A DNA stretch of 64,000 nt, taken from Brevipalpus yothersi (Eukaryota > Arthropoda > Arachnida > Trombidiformes > Tenuipalpidae). The notes under the pieces were generated by a model. That model did not search any database. It saw only the letters and a program-made list of their open reading frames with translations, and had not been told where the DNA came from. Location of the stretch: NCBI GenBank assembly GCA_003956705.1, contig QZCP01000284.1, positions 35,733-99,732 on the forward strand, given 5' to 3'. The position numbers were made by a program, and so were the translations under genes. This document shows positions 38,757-52,404 of this stretch, piece after piece (position 1 is the first letter of the stretch; each line of letters begins with the position of its first letter).

Positions 38757-41700
38757 GGAAGAATATAATATTTTCTTTACTTTTTCGAATCAAGATAAAC
38801 GATAGTATCTGATTTCGTAGTGCACACAATGACTGCCAAAAACTTTTGGGCACACAAAATTCGTATCGAAGATGGATGAGAAAGAAAATTTACTCCTTTT
38901 TCTTCCAGATCAATAACAATTAGTATTCCCACAAATGGGGTCAATTTGAAATGCAAATCGATCGTTTCAGTGTGTGTGTGAGTATGTTACGGAAGTGATC
39001 AATTTTGATGTATATCGATTTTGGTGATTTTTCTCTCTTCAACTTATACAACAGACAAGAAAAAATGTTTGTTGCTCAAATGAGTAACAAAAAATCGACT
39101 AAACGATCGAATAGCCACACTTACTCGGTTATTCAATTTGTTCACCAAAAAGATCATATTTTTTTGAGTTTTTTGTCTTGTTCAGATGTATTCCAGGAGA
39201 ATGTATTCTCTCAACACTCTCACTAACGGAATATTAGCCAGACTAAAATTTTCATGATAAAACTTCAGATATGGCATGTTTTCGTGTGTAAACGGAACAG
39301 GGAATAAAAAGATATAGTGAATCAAGCGGAACGGGCTAATTTTGCCATTTTTAAATCATGATGATGATGTGAACCCAACTTAACTTGGCGACACTTTTTA
39401 ACAACCTCTCTCTCTCTCTCTTTCATGTGGACACTATCTAATCTTGTTGCTCTGATTGTTTAAGCTTAACCAAAACAAAGCATACTGATTCTCCTCTCTC
39501 TCATACACATGTTTATCTGAATATTCATATTTCATATACGGAAGAAAGAGACTTCCCAGAATAAAGTATACTGATTGAGTGTCCCACTAATGAATGGGCT
39601 TTATGATAATTAAAAATTTGTGGAGAAAAACTTTCTCTCACGCAAATCATGTCAACAACAATCAATTTCAATAAAGCACAGCATTTTAAAGTTTGTCAAT
39701 GGTGGGAAACATTGTTTGCGGTAGAGGGCTATGATTCAGGTAAATTATCAGAATTTGAATCATCAACTGAAGATCAAGAATTTGCATTCCTTCTCTAGAA
39801 TAAAATCACCAAGAGGAAACAAAATTAGCTGGATTTCAACAATTCTTTACTATTTCTTCATCACAAATAAAGGTTTCCTCAAGCAATAAATGACTTGTCT
39901 GATCATCATTATCATTCGTCAACGGTATGAACTGATGGAAAACCATTTTAATGGCTATTTTGATTTTGGAATTGTGCAATACAATGTGTTGTGGAGATAT
40001 ATTCGAAACCTACTTTAATTGATCAATAAAACGGAACAATTAATTGATTGGGGAAAAGAAAAGGAAAGTATAAAGCAAAAAGATTGTGAACACGAATAGG
40101 TGTATATATATTCACAAATGATTGTAAAATTAATGAATCAAAAAGCAATGAACAGTGAAAATATTTCAATATTCAAAAGAAAAGAGAATGAAAAAAGTTA
40201 AGTGAAGGCAAAGTGATCAACAATATGCATGAAGACGATAATAATTAATGTGTGTGATGGTGATTTGAACGATATTTAAATGAACGATTGATTGTGATCA
40301 TTCTTCTCCATAAACAAGAGCAAACATCAAATGTATGTCCTCTATCGCATGTATAAATAAAAGAAAATATAATCGCTAATTTATTTTTCTCTTCTGATCA
40401 TACCTTTTCAACTCAACACATCACCAAAGTGGCCTGAAATCACTTTCTAAATCTGGTTACCGAAACACTTTCAATTTACCACGTTCTGGTAATCGAGAGA
40501 GAATATCTTTCTCAAAATTTTTCCGCATCACACTTCAACATCATCTCGTTGATGATCAATTTTGATGCTAATTTTTATTGATTTTGGGTGAATAATTTTC
40601 TTTCGCTCATTAGATCGAAAGAGAGAGAAAGAGATGATAAAAATGCTTAGATACATTACAGCATGTCCTGATGGACACATTGAAAGTTTTTTTTTGATCG
40701 ACAGGAAAAAAAAGTTTATGATGATACATGATGATGATACATGATGAATTGAAAAAGATGTGATGATATATGATTAGGATGCACACTGGAATGTAGAATG
40801 GATAAATAAAATCTCTCAATGATGATGATGGTTGATGATGAAGATGATCATGATGGTGATGATTTTGAAAGACTATTTCTCGAAGGATATCAGAGGAAAT
40901 TATTGGATGCTAGAGGTGATAATTTCATTTATGTCCACCTATTCATGGTGCTGATGTGGGTACAAAAAGTTGGAAGATCAAATGAATTTTTTCTTCTCGT
41001 ATCATGGATAAAAAGAGAAAAATTATACAAAAATCTTCTCTCTTTATCCCAATTATCATCTGTTATCACCATCGTTCATTAACAGATCAGAATTTTCTCT
41101 GAGATATATATCAAAGATCACAGAATAATATCACTTTCGTTGATCTCCATTAGATTGGCACTTTGATTTTAGTAACCAGAATGTATTTTTCTATGACGTG
41201 ATTGATAATTTCAATTGGTGATGACGAAAATAGGCTTTTAAGAAGTCAAAGGCAGCCGTCAAAAAGGTGTAGATATTATGTAAGTAAAGTGTATTGCATG
41301 CGTTTAGGTTTCTTTTTATTTTTCGCTGTTCCTCTTCGGTACTGATCTTTGAAACAATTGTGCTACTATGTTAAGTGTCCATAGTGGTTGAAGTGCTGAT
41401 ACTTCAGCATACAGACACACACACACATAAATATGTGAATATACGTATATAGACATATACGTAATAGAGTACTTGAATGAAAACTTTTCACTATGAGAGT
41501 GATGATCTTTCTTTCTAACGGTTGTTTGACGTCTACGATTATGTGGTCTGATAGTGGATGATAAAAATAGACAAGAGGACAGAAAAGTACCTTAGTTATC
41601 CAAGAGGATACCATGTGTAGATTGGATGGATTGATTGATGGATGGATTCATACATGTACCATGTAACATGGGACAGGTTTAAGATTGTCCATTGACTTGA

Positions 41701-42242
41701 CGTGGGTGTGTTTTTGAGTGTATTCAAGTTGCTTATGCATAACTTTTGTGTAAAATAACTTTTGACTTATGCCAATCAAGTTGGATCAGCTTCATTGATT
41801 GTCGATAATTTGAAATTGATGTCGATTCAGAGTATAGCTCATTTTGGGTTCACATACACATTGATTGGGAATTTTTTCTTCTTCTTCTCTCTCTCTCATT
41901 CTCAATCCATCAATCGATGGTCAAATCGATCAACAAGATGCTGATGGTCTCCCTTGTTAGAATTGGTAAAAGAATGGTAAAAGGTGCAGAGGGAAGGTCT
42001 TTACACCGGAATGTATATTAGCAGATTAATATACTCAATACTCAATCTGATGGATTTATTATTACCGGATTCTGATGAGAGAGAGAGAGAGAGAGAGAGA
42101 AGAATTTGCTTGAAGGCAAACAGCAAATCGAATTCAGTACAATAATACATATATATATATATAAATACATGACACCTTTCCCTTGAGCTTTCCAGGCTTC
42201 ATGGTCTTTCGGTTTTATCTATCGATTTATATTTTTTCGAAA

Positions 42243-43907
42243 TTAATCGACAAGCAGAGTCAAACAGCTCATTGCAGCAAAGCCAAGAACACAGAAAATG
42301 AATTGAATTATTCCTGGTAACTTGGAAATCGGATCACGTCGAAGAACTTCAAAGAAAACGATATACAAAATAGTACCAGTGGCCACAGCACTGAGTAGTA
42401 TCATCACTGGGCTATCACGTTCCGAGAATTCTGATTCCGTAACGATAACCAATAAAATGCCAATAGGTGACATGATAGAAAATAATATCATATGTATACA
42501 AGTTAGACCAAAACTTTCGGTTTGCTCAAACAGCTCAAGTCCAATAGCCAATGCAACCACAAATTTGTGCATAAAAATGGCAATAAAAATTGTCCACACT
42601 TGTGATGATGTTTTTTGAAGTCCAATAGCAACACCATCGAACACAGAATGGGCTGAGAATGCAATTATGGTGACCAATCCACGCAAAAATCGTACTGATG
42701 TGGGCACTCGAGGTGGACCTTTAAGAACATCATATGAATTGGTTGGACTCATATTGGATACATTACTCAATGCATCTACTGATTGGGGTAGGAATTTGGT
42801 TGGATAAAATTCACCTCTCAAATCAACAGCCGGATTATCATAACTATTTTGATATGAATTGCCACCATTAATTCGACTACACGATACCAGTGTGGCATTG
42901 GTGTTGATGGAACGAATTTGATTATTAGCCGAATCACCCAATCGTTGATGACTATTGGACAGTGTGTGGATGGTCTGGACGGAATCATTGTCACCCACAC
43001 TGATTGGTGAATGATCTTTATCATTATCATCACTATCATCATGATGATCATGTCCAATGATTGCATGGATAATTTCTTCCAAAAAGTATACCAAAAAAAA
43101 GCCACTACAAATTGCAAGCTCAACGTAAGGCACTTTGTGTTTATGCTGATGAACAGCACGATTATCGATCAATGTATCAGATTGATTAGCTTTTTCACCA
43201 TCTTTCAACAATTTTCTCGATGAATTATTATTACTATCAACACTTTCCACTTCATCATCATACATAACACCTGGATTATTATTATTATTATTATTGCCAT
43301 TACTGTACAATGGAAGTGCTGTCGAATTGGTATCACTACTTTCGGTATCAACATCTATCGAACTGTCCACACTTTCATGGTACACAGGATCTTTAAGATG
43401 TGTATGTGGAACTGATGAGGGACTAGATGAAGATGAAGATGCTGATTCACTGAAAGGTGGTTCAGGATGTGTGTGGCCATCATGTTCATGATGATGTTCG
43501 GATGAATGTCCATCACCGTGATCATGTGAATGTCCACCACTAGTACCACTGTATAGGGATGAATGTTTGGGTGATGATGCTTGTGGATCTTCACGTGAAT
43601 GATAGTAAATGTCGAAATTTTCTCTCACTTCCGGTATCAAGTGAACAAAACATGTGGCCAACAGTACTCCACCGCCAAAAAACATGAGTATTTGAAGGGT
43701 TATTGCACTTGCTGTTGATTTGATGGGTTTAGATGATTTTTTACCAGAACTTCCAGATACATCTAATATGGTGGTCTGTCTACGAGTTTGCCACATACGA
43801 AACATAATGACCGGTCCCAGACCAGCCAACAGTGTCAAGGCGAACAGTAATGTGAGTGCAAATATTCGGGTTGTTAATAGTTCCATATTGTCATCGAATA
43901 GCTCCAT
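42243..43907 (-). CDS. ZIP (SLC39A) metal transporter, ZIP1/2/3-like, paralogue A
   Basis: A zinc/iron-type importer that moves divalent metal into the cytosol. It is intronless, 554 aa, with eight predicted membrane segments. Three (about 12-35, 68-92, 258-280) precede the long loops and five follow residue 405. The TM2-TM3 loop is very His-rich (about 125-146, SGGHSHDHGDGHSS then HHHEHDGHTH), and a second cluster GHDHHDDSDDNDKDH (285-299) follows TM3. The TM4 metal motif reads HSVFDGVAIG (His420, Asp424), with His447 in TM5 (MHKFVVALAIG). Vertebrate ZIP1-3 have HSVFEG, so the usual Glu is Asp. It is the largest of three tandem paralogues on the same strand. The ATG at 43,907 precedes a hydrophobic first segment at the expected distance. 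Confidence 0.9.
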   Translation of the reverse strand: MELFDDNMELLTTRIFALTLLFALTLLAGLGPVIMFRMWQTRRQTTILDVSGSSGKKSSKPIKSTASAITLQILMFFGGGVLLATCFVHLIPEVRENFDIYYHSREDPQASSPKHSSLYSGTSGGHSHDHGDGHSSEHHHEHDGHTHPEPPFSESASSSSSSPSSVPHTHLKDPVYHESVDSSIDVDTESSDTNSTALPLYSNGNNNNNNNPGVMYDDEVESVDSNNNSSRKLLKDGEKANQSDTLIDNRAVHQHKHKVPYVELAICSGFFLVYFLEEIIHAIIGHDHHDDSDDNDKDHSPISVGDNDSVQTIHTLSNSHQRLGDSANNQIRSINTNATLVSCSRINGGNSYQNSYDNPAVDLRGEFYPTKFLPQSVDALSNVSNMSPTNSYDVLKGPPRVPTSVRFLRGLVTIIAFSAHSVFDGVAIGLQKTSSQVWTIFIAIFMHKFVVALAIGLELFEQTESFGLTCIHMILFSIMSPIGILLVIVTESEFSERDSPVMILLSAVATGTILYIVFFEVLRRDPISKLPGIIQFIFCVLGFAAMSCLTLLVD

Positions 43908-46430
43908 GATTTCTTATATATATACTTTATGTATGGGTTGATGATAATGATAATGATTATTATTACTCTATTATTATTGTGACTGTGACAGAAGAAAAAA
44001 ATTTTCTTTTTTTTCTCTTGTCTCTCCTGTCTTTCTTGTGTGTATGTATGATGTCAGTAGTAGTAGTGTGTTTAGTTGTGATGTTTAAATATGATTTCGG
44101 ATAACTTTGTTATTGTAGTCAATGTTTGTACGAAGAAAGTAATGATAAAAAAGATGACAAGAGAGAGAATGTCCTTAAAACGTGCTCCTTGAGAAATAGA
44201 TAGAGAAAGAGAGAGAAAGAGAGAAAACTGTATGAAGAAGTTGATAGATTTTATGCTGGTAGACAGTTGATAAAGATAGAAAGTAACTCGATTTGAGATG
44301 TGATCTGAATGATGTTCTTGGATGATAATTTGAATTTTATGAGTGTGGGAATGATGATGTATCACAATGTTCATTGTAATGCCTATGTCAAGGTATCTTC
44401 GATAATCGTAATGGATAGAGTGAAGTGAAAGAAAGGAGAAATAAAACAAAACTCAAACTTACTTTCTCGATGTATTGAAGAAAGGTAAATCAAATGATCG
44501 ACATGTGTGTTCACACAAATGATGGACACACATACAAAACACACTACACAGGTAAAAAATATATATATAATTTATATGTTACGAATGATGGTTGATGGTC
44601 AAGATATTCGAGCGAAACTTATTGTATCAAGATGAAATGACGATGCTGCTGAACGCGCGGGTAAAAGTTTCCTCCAGAGTGTAGCGAATAGTTCCAATGA
44701 TGCTGCTTTTTCAATGGATGAATCTCAGAACGAAGACCACATCGAGTGAGAAAAGGAGACGGATGATGATGGAGAGATGATGATGGTTAAGTGTAGTTGT
44801 AGTGATTACCAGTGGCGATGGTTACTTGAAGGGTTTGCCAATGTGTGTGTGTGTGTGAGGAGGAATAACGTCACAAGATGAGAGAATACATTCGTTGGTT
44901 GGATGATGGAACTGATGCTACCGATGTGAAGAGGAGGCAAATGATGCCGAGAAAGATTGAAGAGAGAGAGAGAGAGAGAAAGAGAGAGAAGAGGTTAGAG
45001 AGAGATTGTGAGATAAGATGAGAAAATGGTATGGAAGATAAGGAGAAGAAGAAGAGAAAGAAGATGATGATGAAGTTATGAAGATATTTTATGTAGCATC
45101 TCTTGTTAATGCACTTGAGAGAGAGAGAGAGAGAGAGAAAACTCGTAGCTTTACAAATACAAAGCACTACATAAAAAACTGTGTAGGCAAATGACTAGAG
45201 TTGGGCATGATTAATAAAATGCTTTATGTATGTATATAACATGTTCGATGAATACAATCGGTGGTCACAAATTAAAATCATTTGTGTTTTTTTACACTGA
45301 CTACCTTATTTATATACATAAATCATTAAGCTCTCACCATTGCATTCCATACATATATACTTCACTCATACACACACACACACCAAACCAAACTCACACA
45401 CTCATTCACATTCATTCATTCGCATTTCGTTCACAATGAAATGAATGAAAATCAAATCATTCTCAATTCTCGTTACTCATTCTCCCGCGTCTTTTGTGAC
45501 TCTCTCTCTCTCTCTCTTTCTCTCTAGTCTCTTTTTTACTCACTTTTTCTCTCTCTCTCACATGACTTCTCACTTTCTGACCCTTTTCAGTTGTCTCTCT
45601 TACTGATCTTTTTTTTCTACAATTTTGACATGATCGAATGAAGACAGTTGATCTATCATGTTATCATTCACACACACAAACACTTACAAACTGCAGCTGT
45701 AGTTTGCACATGAATTCAAGTTCACAATAGTGTACGATTGACAGAGATCCACAAGAATCGAGAGAATAATTAAATGATGCTGATTACGAAATGATGTGCA
45801 GTAAGCCTTGATGAGCTGCTGATAGTTGCATGAAAGGATAAATGTTTTTACTTGTTGATAGAGAGACATATCATAATATTGACAATTGATAAAAGATCGA
45901 ATCGAAACAGAAAAGGAGAGAGAAAGTGGACACTTGAAAAGTGAGAAAAGGTGGCCTTCTTCTTCTTCGGTGTAATATGATCAATTAAAAATTAAAATTC
46001 ATTCTAATTATCATTGAATAACGTTTATCTTACCTGTCCATATATAATTGTCCGGTGATCAATCAAATATTCATGTTTTCGTTCCAAATGGCAATTGTGG
46101 TGATGATGGAGATGATGGTGACAGGATAGATTTATCTATCTTCCTTTCTCCCCTCTTGATAAGCTTAATCCAGGTTGCTTAACCGAAAGTGTGTGGAAAG
46201 AATAGAAATGCTTGTTCAAATGGAATAACACCGACAACATGGCTTGACGAGGCACATCGGATCAAGGTACACTGATTCTGGTAATCGGTTGATCGGGTTT
46301 GTATTTCGGGTTGAATACCAGCTTTTTCGGTTCTAGAGTGGAAGAAATAGTAATCTACCTGAAAGTGAGTGGAAGAGAGAGAGCAACTCGTTGAGTGAGT
46401 TGGAAAAGTTGGAACTTTGAGAAATTCTGA

Positions 46431-46509
<79 letters not shown>

Positions 46510-48787
46510 CTGACTAATATTTGCAAAGCGACAAGGAAAAATAGGATCACAATTGAAGTTGATTGACTTCCTCTTTGACTGAGAGAGTGAAAGTGTGTCC
46601 CATAAGCAGTAGAGCAAATGATGTGTCAAATTGCCATAATTATTGACTACAACATCAGACGATCATCAATACACTTGTTGGAGGCAATCGAATGATGCAT
46701 CATGAGACATGAAAAAAGTGGGACCTTTATATATACATGTATATGCATGTAAGAGAGAGAGATAGAATTGAAAAAGTTCAGAGAGAGAGAATGAAAAAAG
46801 GGTATTTATTGATCATCGACATGATTCGGTGAAATATTTTTCCTTTCCAAGAAAAGAAGAGGTATAATTATCTAGGCAAATATGGGACAATAGGGAGTAG
46901 GAAGAGAATTCTTGAATACTTCTTTTTCCTAGAATTATTAAATTTTCAGGGGAACATGTATATACAAGAATAACTTTCTCTCCCTACTCAGACTACTTAA
47001 TGATAGCAAGCCTGATCAGGTAAAAAAACATGTTTTTCTCAATAACTTTCTCTCTCTCTCTTTAATGTGTTTGTTTCAATGTCTTCGATCGACTTCTGAT
47101 ACATTACTTAACCTACGCTCAGAATCCAGAATTAGTTTGTTGATGTAACTTTTCCAATATCTTGATTCATTGATGTAACTTTCCTCCTTACATGAACAAT
47201 TTTACCGGAACTTGGGTTTCGATTTCGGAAAGCTTTTTGTTTGTTGCGCTACAAATTTTTTTGGGGGAATATTTTTTTCATAGTTTATATTTTTTTCGAA
47301 AATTTTTCCAAAAAATTCACTTATCTTGGAAAAAAATCAGTCAAAAAAACTGAATCATTCAAGCGATATATAACGTTTGATTGGAAACATTTTTCGACAC
47401 TTTTCTCATTGATTTATACCATGTATACCATGTATTAACAATCCATTGAGAAAATAAAATATCTACTCATAGTCAATAATAGAGATGCCTTATCATCACA
47501 GTTTCCTGTGTATGTGACTCATTTTATTGTTTCTTTCTGTACCTCTGATATTGTGGAACTTTTGGGTATTGTTTCATGTATATACACACACACTTACAAT
47601 ACAAATCATATTGATTGAATACCGGAAGTGACCAAGTGATATGTAGATTGGCGAGAAGGCCTAAGATTCGCCTTAATACAGGTGAAAATGGAAATTGAAA
47701 AATGAAAAATGAAAACAAAAATTAATAATATACATTCATTTTTGAATTTGAGGAAATATTGGTAGAGAACGCTTGAATGGTCAAAATAGATTCATGATCC
47801 ACGGTAGCCTTGAGGCTATGGAAGCAAGGACAAGATCAGATGTCATAACTAATATTCACCATTCTCGAATACCATCAGCATTTCACTATTAACTTTCATG
47901 AGATGGACTATAAGACAAGGTGCTTTCGTAAAGGTATGTACAGGTATGTGAGTGTATATATAAAATGTTTCAAGGATAAAATACCTGACTTCTTGAGTAT
48001 GAGTGTGTGTGTATATATAATTTTCTTGACTTATCGTCATCTGACATTACAACACTTTGAACACTTATCGGTTGATGGTGGGAGTCCATGCAATTTTATT
48101 ACATGGAACCAGAATTTGAAGATTTGAACATGATGATAAGCTTAAAATTATAATCTTAGACACCATAGCATTTGGAAAAGAAAATTTCCACTGAAGGCCA
48201 CAGTGAGTCGATCAGCATTGGTGTGGAACTAAAAATAAATTTTGCAATTACATTAATTAAGTTTTTTCTTGCGAAAAAGTTGAAGTAAATCGATTATACA
48301 TGAGTGTTTGAGGTAGCTCTCAAAATTTTTAGATCAATTATTTTTATAATCTCACTACAAATAGATTTGGACTCTGTAGTAAATCAATGAAGCTAATGCT
48401 ATTAATCTGATTCAATTTTCTGAGAAAATTCATTTCTCAAATGATTCTCATTCAGCTCAATTATACTGGGAAAAAATTGCAAAAAGTTTTGAGAATGCAT
48501 GAATATTGTTGTTCATCGTCCATCATATGATATCTATCATATGACAGTTGATTTTTGAATAAAACCAATTACCTATATTAAATATTGAAAATATATCAGA
48601 ATTTTCTGGAAACCAATTGTAGCACCCGAATAATTATAAAAAATTTTGTATTTTCTAATCTTGAAGAAAAATTCAATTTATTCGAATTTAGAAGACATCT
48701 TCATGGCTACAAAAAAAAATCACAAATTCTTGTTTAAACAGATGACAGAGGAAAATTTTTCAGAGTAACTGAATTGGCACTAATGTC
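43908..48787. other. Intergenic between ZIP paralogues A and B
   Basis: No gene is supported. It is low complexity with many GA, CT, CA and GT runs, including the long GA tract at 46,434-46,507. The upstream region of paralogue A is within the first kilobase. Confidence 0.55.
46434..46507. repeat. (GA)n microsatellite
   Basis: About 74 bp of uninterrupted GA. Confidence 0.97.
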
Positions 48788-49783
48788 TCATTCATCTGAA
48801 ATAGAGATAGATATCAAAGTCATCACTATGAATCCCAATACGACGACAAAAAACTGTCTCATTCCAGATAGACTCGATATTTTTTCACGGGTGAGAATTT
48901 CAAAGAATACAATATAGATAATAGTGCCTACCGAAATGGCGCTCAACAGCATGATAGGTAAACTCTTTTCATCTGAAATGTAGTCTTCAGCGAATGCAAT
49001 CATCAGGATTCCAAGTGGCGACATAATTGAAAATATGGACATATGAATGAATAGTAACTTCATATTCTGATTTTTTTCATATAAATCCATGCATACTGCC
49101 ATAGCAACAACTGTCTTGTGTAAAAATATGGCAAAAAATACTGTCCACAGAGATGAAAATGTTTTTTGGATTCCAATCACAACTCCATCGAAAATTGAAT
49201 GTACCGAGAAGCCCAATATCGTAAGAAGACCCCGAAGAAACATTGGCCATGTTATTTTCCGATTCCTAGACAGAGGCTCAATCAAACCCAGGTTCGGTAG
49301 ATTATTGGAATCTTGAGAATTAGGTTCACCCAGAGCCTGTCCATCACCATGATGGTTATGGCCAATTAATATGAACATGAGTTCTTCGATGAAATATATG
49401 AGAAAAAAGCCACCGCAAATGGCTAGTTCAATGATTGGCACATCAAAGTGGTGATTTTTAGCCTCATAGTCTTCCCAATTCTCGAGAATTTCTGGTATAA
49501 TATGAACAAACGATATGGCCAACAGAACTCCACCACCGAAAAATAATAATATTCTCAAAGCAAGTGAAGTCTTATCGGAATCACTACCTGATCTGTTGGA
49601 TCCTCTTTGACTCCAAATTTTCAAGAAAATAATCGGTGCAATTCCAAAGATAAATGTCAAGATAAACATAAAAAAAGCCGAAAATATTTGTAGACCCAGT
49701 AACAATGATGATGTTGTCGAGTTTCGATCACTTCGTTCGAATAGATATTCTGAGGATATAACGGTAGACGAGTTGATGGTCAT
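48788..49783 (-). CDS. ZIP (SLC39A) metal transporter, ZIP1/2/3-like, paralogue B
   Basis: Intronless ZIP transporter of 331 aa, close to the usual size of vertebrate ZIP1-3. The ATG at 49,783 (MTINSSTVISSEYLFERSDR) is chosen because the following SEYLFERSD aligns with AEEYLIQRSD at the start of paralogue C; there is no better upstream ATG in frame. TM1-TM3 are followed by a short loop with only GHNHHGDGQ, then TM4 HSIFDGVVIG (His195, Asp199) and TM5 with LHKTVVAMA (His222). The long His-rich TM2-TM3 loop of paralogue A is absent; only NHHFDVP remains. It is closest to paralogue C (shared FHK-type TM5 region, KISSLSG near the C-terminus). Confidence 0.9.
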   Translation of the reverse strand: MTINSSTVISSEYLFERSDRNSTTSSLLLGLQIFSAFFMFILTFIFGIAPIIFLKIWSQRGSNRSGSDSDKTSLALRILLFFGGGVLLAISFVHIIPEILENWEDYEAKNHHFDVPIIELAICGGFFLIYFIEELMFILIGHNHHGDGQALGEPNSQDSNNLPNLGLIEPLSRNRKITWPMFLRGLLTILGFSVHSIFDGVVIGIQKTFSSLWTVFFAIFLHKTVVAMAVCMDLYEKNQNMKLLFIHMSIFSIMSPLGILMIAFAEDYISDEKSLPIMLLSAISVGTIIYIVFFEILTREKISSLSGMRQFFVVVLGFIVMTLISISISDE

Positions 49784-52404
49784 TTTGACTGATTGGGTAA
49801 TTGGATTTCGGCAGATAGATATATACTCAATGGATGGCACAATATGAAAAATCTGAATGAGTGATTCGAAGAGCTACCAAGATATCAGTTTCTTTAATTC
49901 GATTCTCACATTCGAAAATTTAAGCTAGCTCTACAAAAATTTTGCTCACACAAGTGAAAAAAATAACAGATTGATAGAAAAACTTAGAGCAGTTCAAATC
50001 GAACTTTATTAATTGAAGTGAAGGAATCGATTTTATGATGGATCTGAACATCGAAATTGATGAGAGAGTATAAGTACTTCTCATGATAGATTAGAATCAC
50101 ATTGTTTCGTATGATCTTTCGTCCTCTGATACAGATAACGGGAAAGTGTACGCGTGATTGTTAGATAGACGTAAATGCTATAGCTCTACATGTCGATTCG
50201 AAGCCATGGAATGTAAAGTGATTTTATGAGTATGATATGAGAATCTTTATAACAAGACAATGTTCATGGAATTGGGACTAATTATTTGATTCTAAGCTCG
50301 GGCCAACAAATTCATGTATTCAGCAGGACTTTTTCTAAAGACTTTTGGTGAGGACCATGCTTCATAGGTTGTCAGCTTCCAATCGTTAATTCAAACAACT
50401 TCAAAAGAAATGTGAGCAATTTTTCTCCTCTGGCCAACCCATCAATTTGATGAGATGCTCTATAGAAGATATGTCCAACTGTAATCTACATCTACAATCT
50501 AAATAGGGCAAGAAATCAATTCAAGATCAGGAAAAAAAGATCAAATAGTAGTGGTTTAGAGTAAAGATGGTGGTTTATGATGTCAATGGGATGCAATTGA
50601 TTAAGACAACGATCAATTGCAATGTTAAAAGTTCACGTGATATGTACATGTATGCTAGAACTTCGTGTACATGGCAATACAGCATTTACAGTTTTTCAGG
50701 ATGACTAATTCTTCTATCACACACACAAATCATGATACTTTGTCATTGATTGTGATTCAAACGGAGGTGGTTTTTGCTCTGTGGTGATCAAAGTTTACCG
50801 GCAGTTAGAGCAAACTGATTGGACACGTTTTCTGGGTACCTTCTCTCATTTTAGAATCAATTATCAATTATTCCAGTGATATAGCGTAATTTATACATTG
50901 TCTTTTATATGAATCGAACGACATAAGCAATTGACTTGATTCTTCCAAGAAAATTGAGCTTTTTCTGCTAACATCATTTCCATCCAATTGATCAGTCCAA
51001 AATCAACTGTTTTTCGTGAGCTCTTTCGATTGATATCAGTACATGCATTGCTATCGTCCAGTAAGATAACACAGTGATTCTCTTAGACATGGATTTCGAA
51101 ATCATTAGAAAAACTTTAATTTCGAGTCATTCATAGAAATATAAATTTATTCGCATATTGCTCTCAAAACGTGGAAATTTTTGAGTACATGTTGACAGGA
51201 AATTGCCAAACTGTATTGGAAAAATAATTGCACTCTGTGAACATCAAATTGTAAGCCATATGATAATTGTTATTTGCTTTATTGTCTAATGTATTGCACA
51301 AGTCATGGTGAAAACCATCAGGAATGAGCATTAAGATCAGTTTTATTATTATCACAAATTGGCACTAGATTAGAACATAGTGTGTATTACAAATACTATT
51401 ACTCACCCATCACACCTAGGTTGTGTAGAATGTGAGCTATTTATGATCAGACAAATGCTTATTTTCAATGAAAGGTTGAGATCGTTGTGTCCCAAAACTG
51501 CTACATGACAATACTAGATGACAATCAAGGAACAATATTTCTTGGATTTGTGAGTCGTGCTGACATCAATCTGACTAAAAATGCAATTGATTGGAGGTAT
51601 AGACTGCTGCTAAAGACGGGCCAGAGGAAGCATTGTATTATAATATCACCAGCATTGCATTGCTGATACGAGAATTGATCATTCTCAAAGCTAACAATTT
51701 GCGGCTCGCGAAGGTGACTAGACTAGACCAGTGACTAGAGTTTGAATATAATCATGAATTATAAAAATATCAATTGTGATGCTGGTTCATGTGAATATTA
51801 TCAAGGATTGAAACTGAGCGTCAGTATGGAGGAGAGGAATTCCCAATAGCTTGTTCATAGCCTTGTGAAACAATATTAATTTTGGTAGAATTCAGTCAGA
51901 GAGAGTATCAAAACTATGTGATTGGAATTGAAAAACTCTGACAATTGTAAGGGATAAAAAATTCAGCAAGAGCTATTGAATAGATTCCAATTAGTTCCTG
52001 TATATCCAATTAAAGTTATTAAATATTCGGTGGGAAATTGGTTCAACATGATCGATCTTGTCAAGGCTTTTATATTCTTACACTTAACTTCCAGAAGCCA
52101 ACCAGTTGTCAATGTGAAATTGAAAATTGAAAAATTTCTCGATTTTTGATCATTTATTTCGAGGTCTCCTCATTCAGATTCACTTCTCTAGCTATTGTAG
52201 AGCCAGAGAAGAAAAGAAATATTCTGGTTTGTTGATTCTGATTTCAGCAATTAGATAGTCATGTTTCATTGTTTCAAATCAACCGATAAATCTCATACTT
52301 TGTGAATATGTGTGTATGTATTCGAAGAAGAATGGAAAAATTTTTTTTCAACATATTGGTACTATCATACAAAAATGATTTTATGATGATTTTATTGTGA
52401 CTTT
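49784..52404. other. Intergenic between ZIP paralogues B and C
   Basis: No gene is supported. A segment at about 50,038-50,120, upstream of paralogue B, recurs upstream of paralogue C at about 54,037-54,130. Confidence 0.55.
52391..52396 (-). terminator. Candidate polyadenylation signal of ZIP paralogue C
   Basis: AATAAA on the minus strand nine bases after the TGA stop, implying a very short 3' UTR. Confidence 0.4.

Larger units (their letters stand above)
32252..42242. other. 10-kb gene desert between right Pitx and the ZIP array
   Basis: I find no gene I can support. It contains the outer part of the right arm (to about 35,450), several GA/CT tracts, and a very AT-rich stretch at about 36,480-36,720. 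Past 35,450 I see no partner in the window. The interval directly upstream of Pitx (32,252-34,080) does not visibly align with the left upstream interval (13,580-15,587), although both are about 1.8-2.0 kb. Confidence 0.55.

Noticed and set aside
48523..48542. Short perfect hairpin CATATGAT-ATCT-ATCATATG
   Set aside because: An 8-bp stem in AT-rich DNA is common; there is no context suggesting a function.
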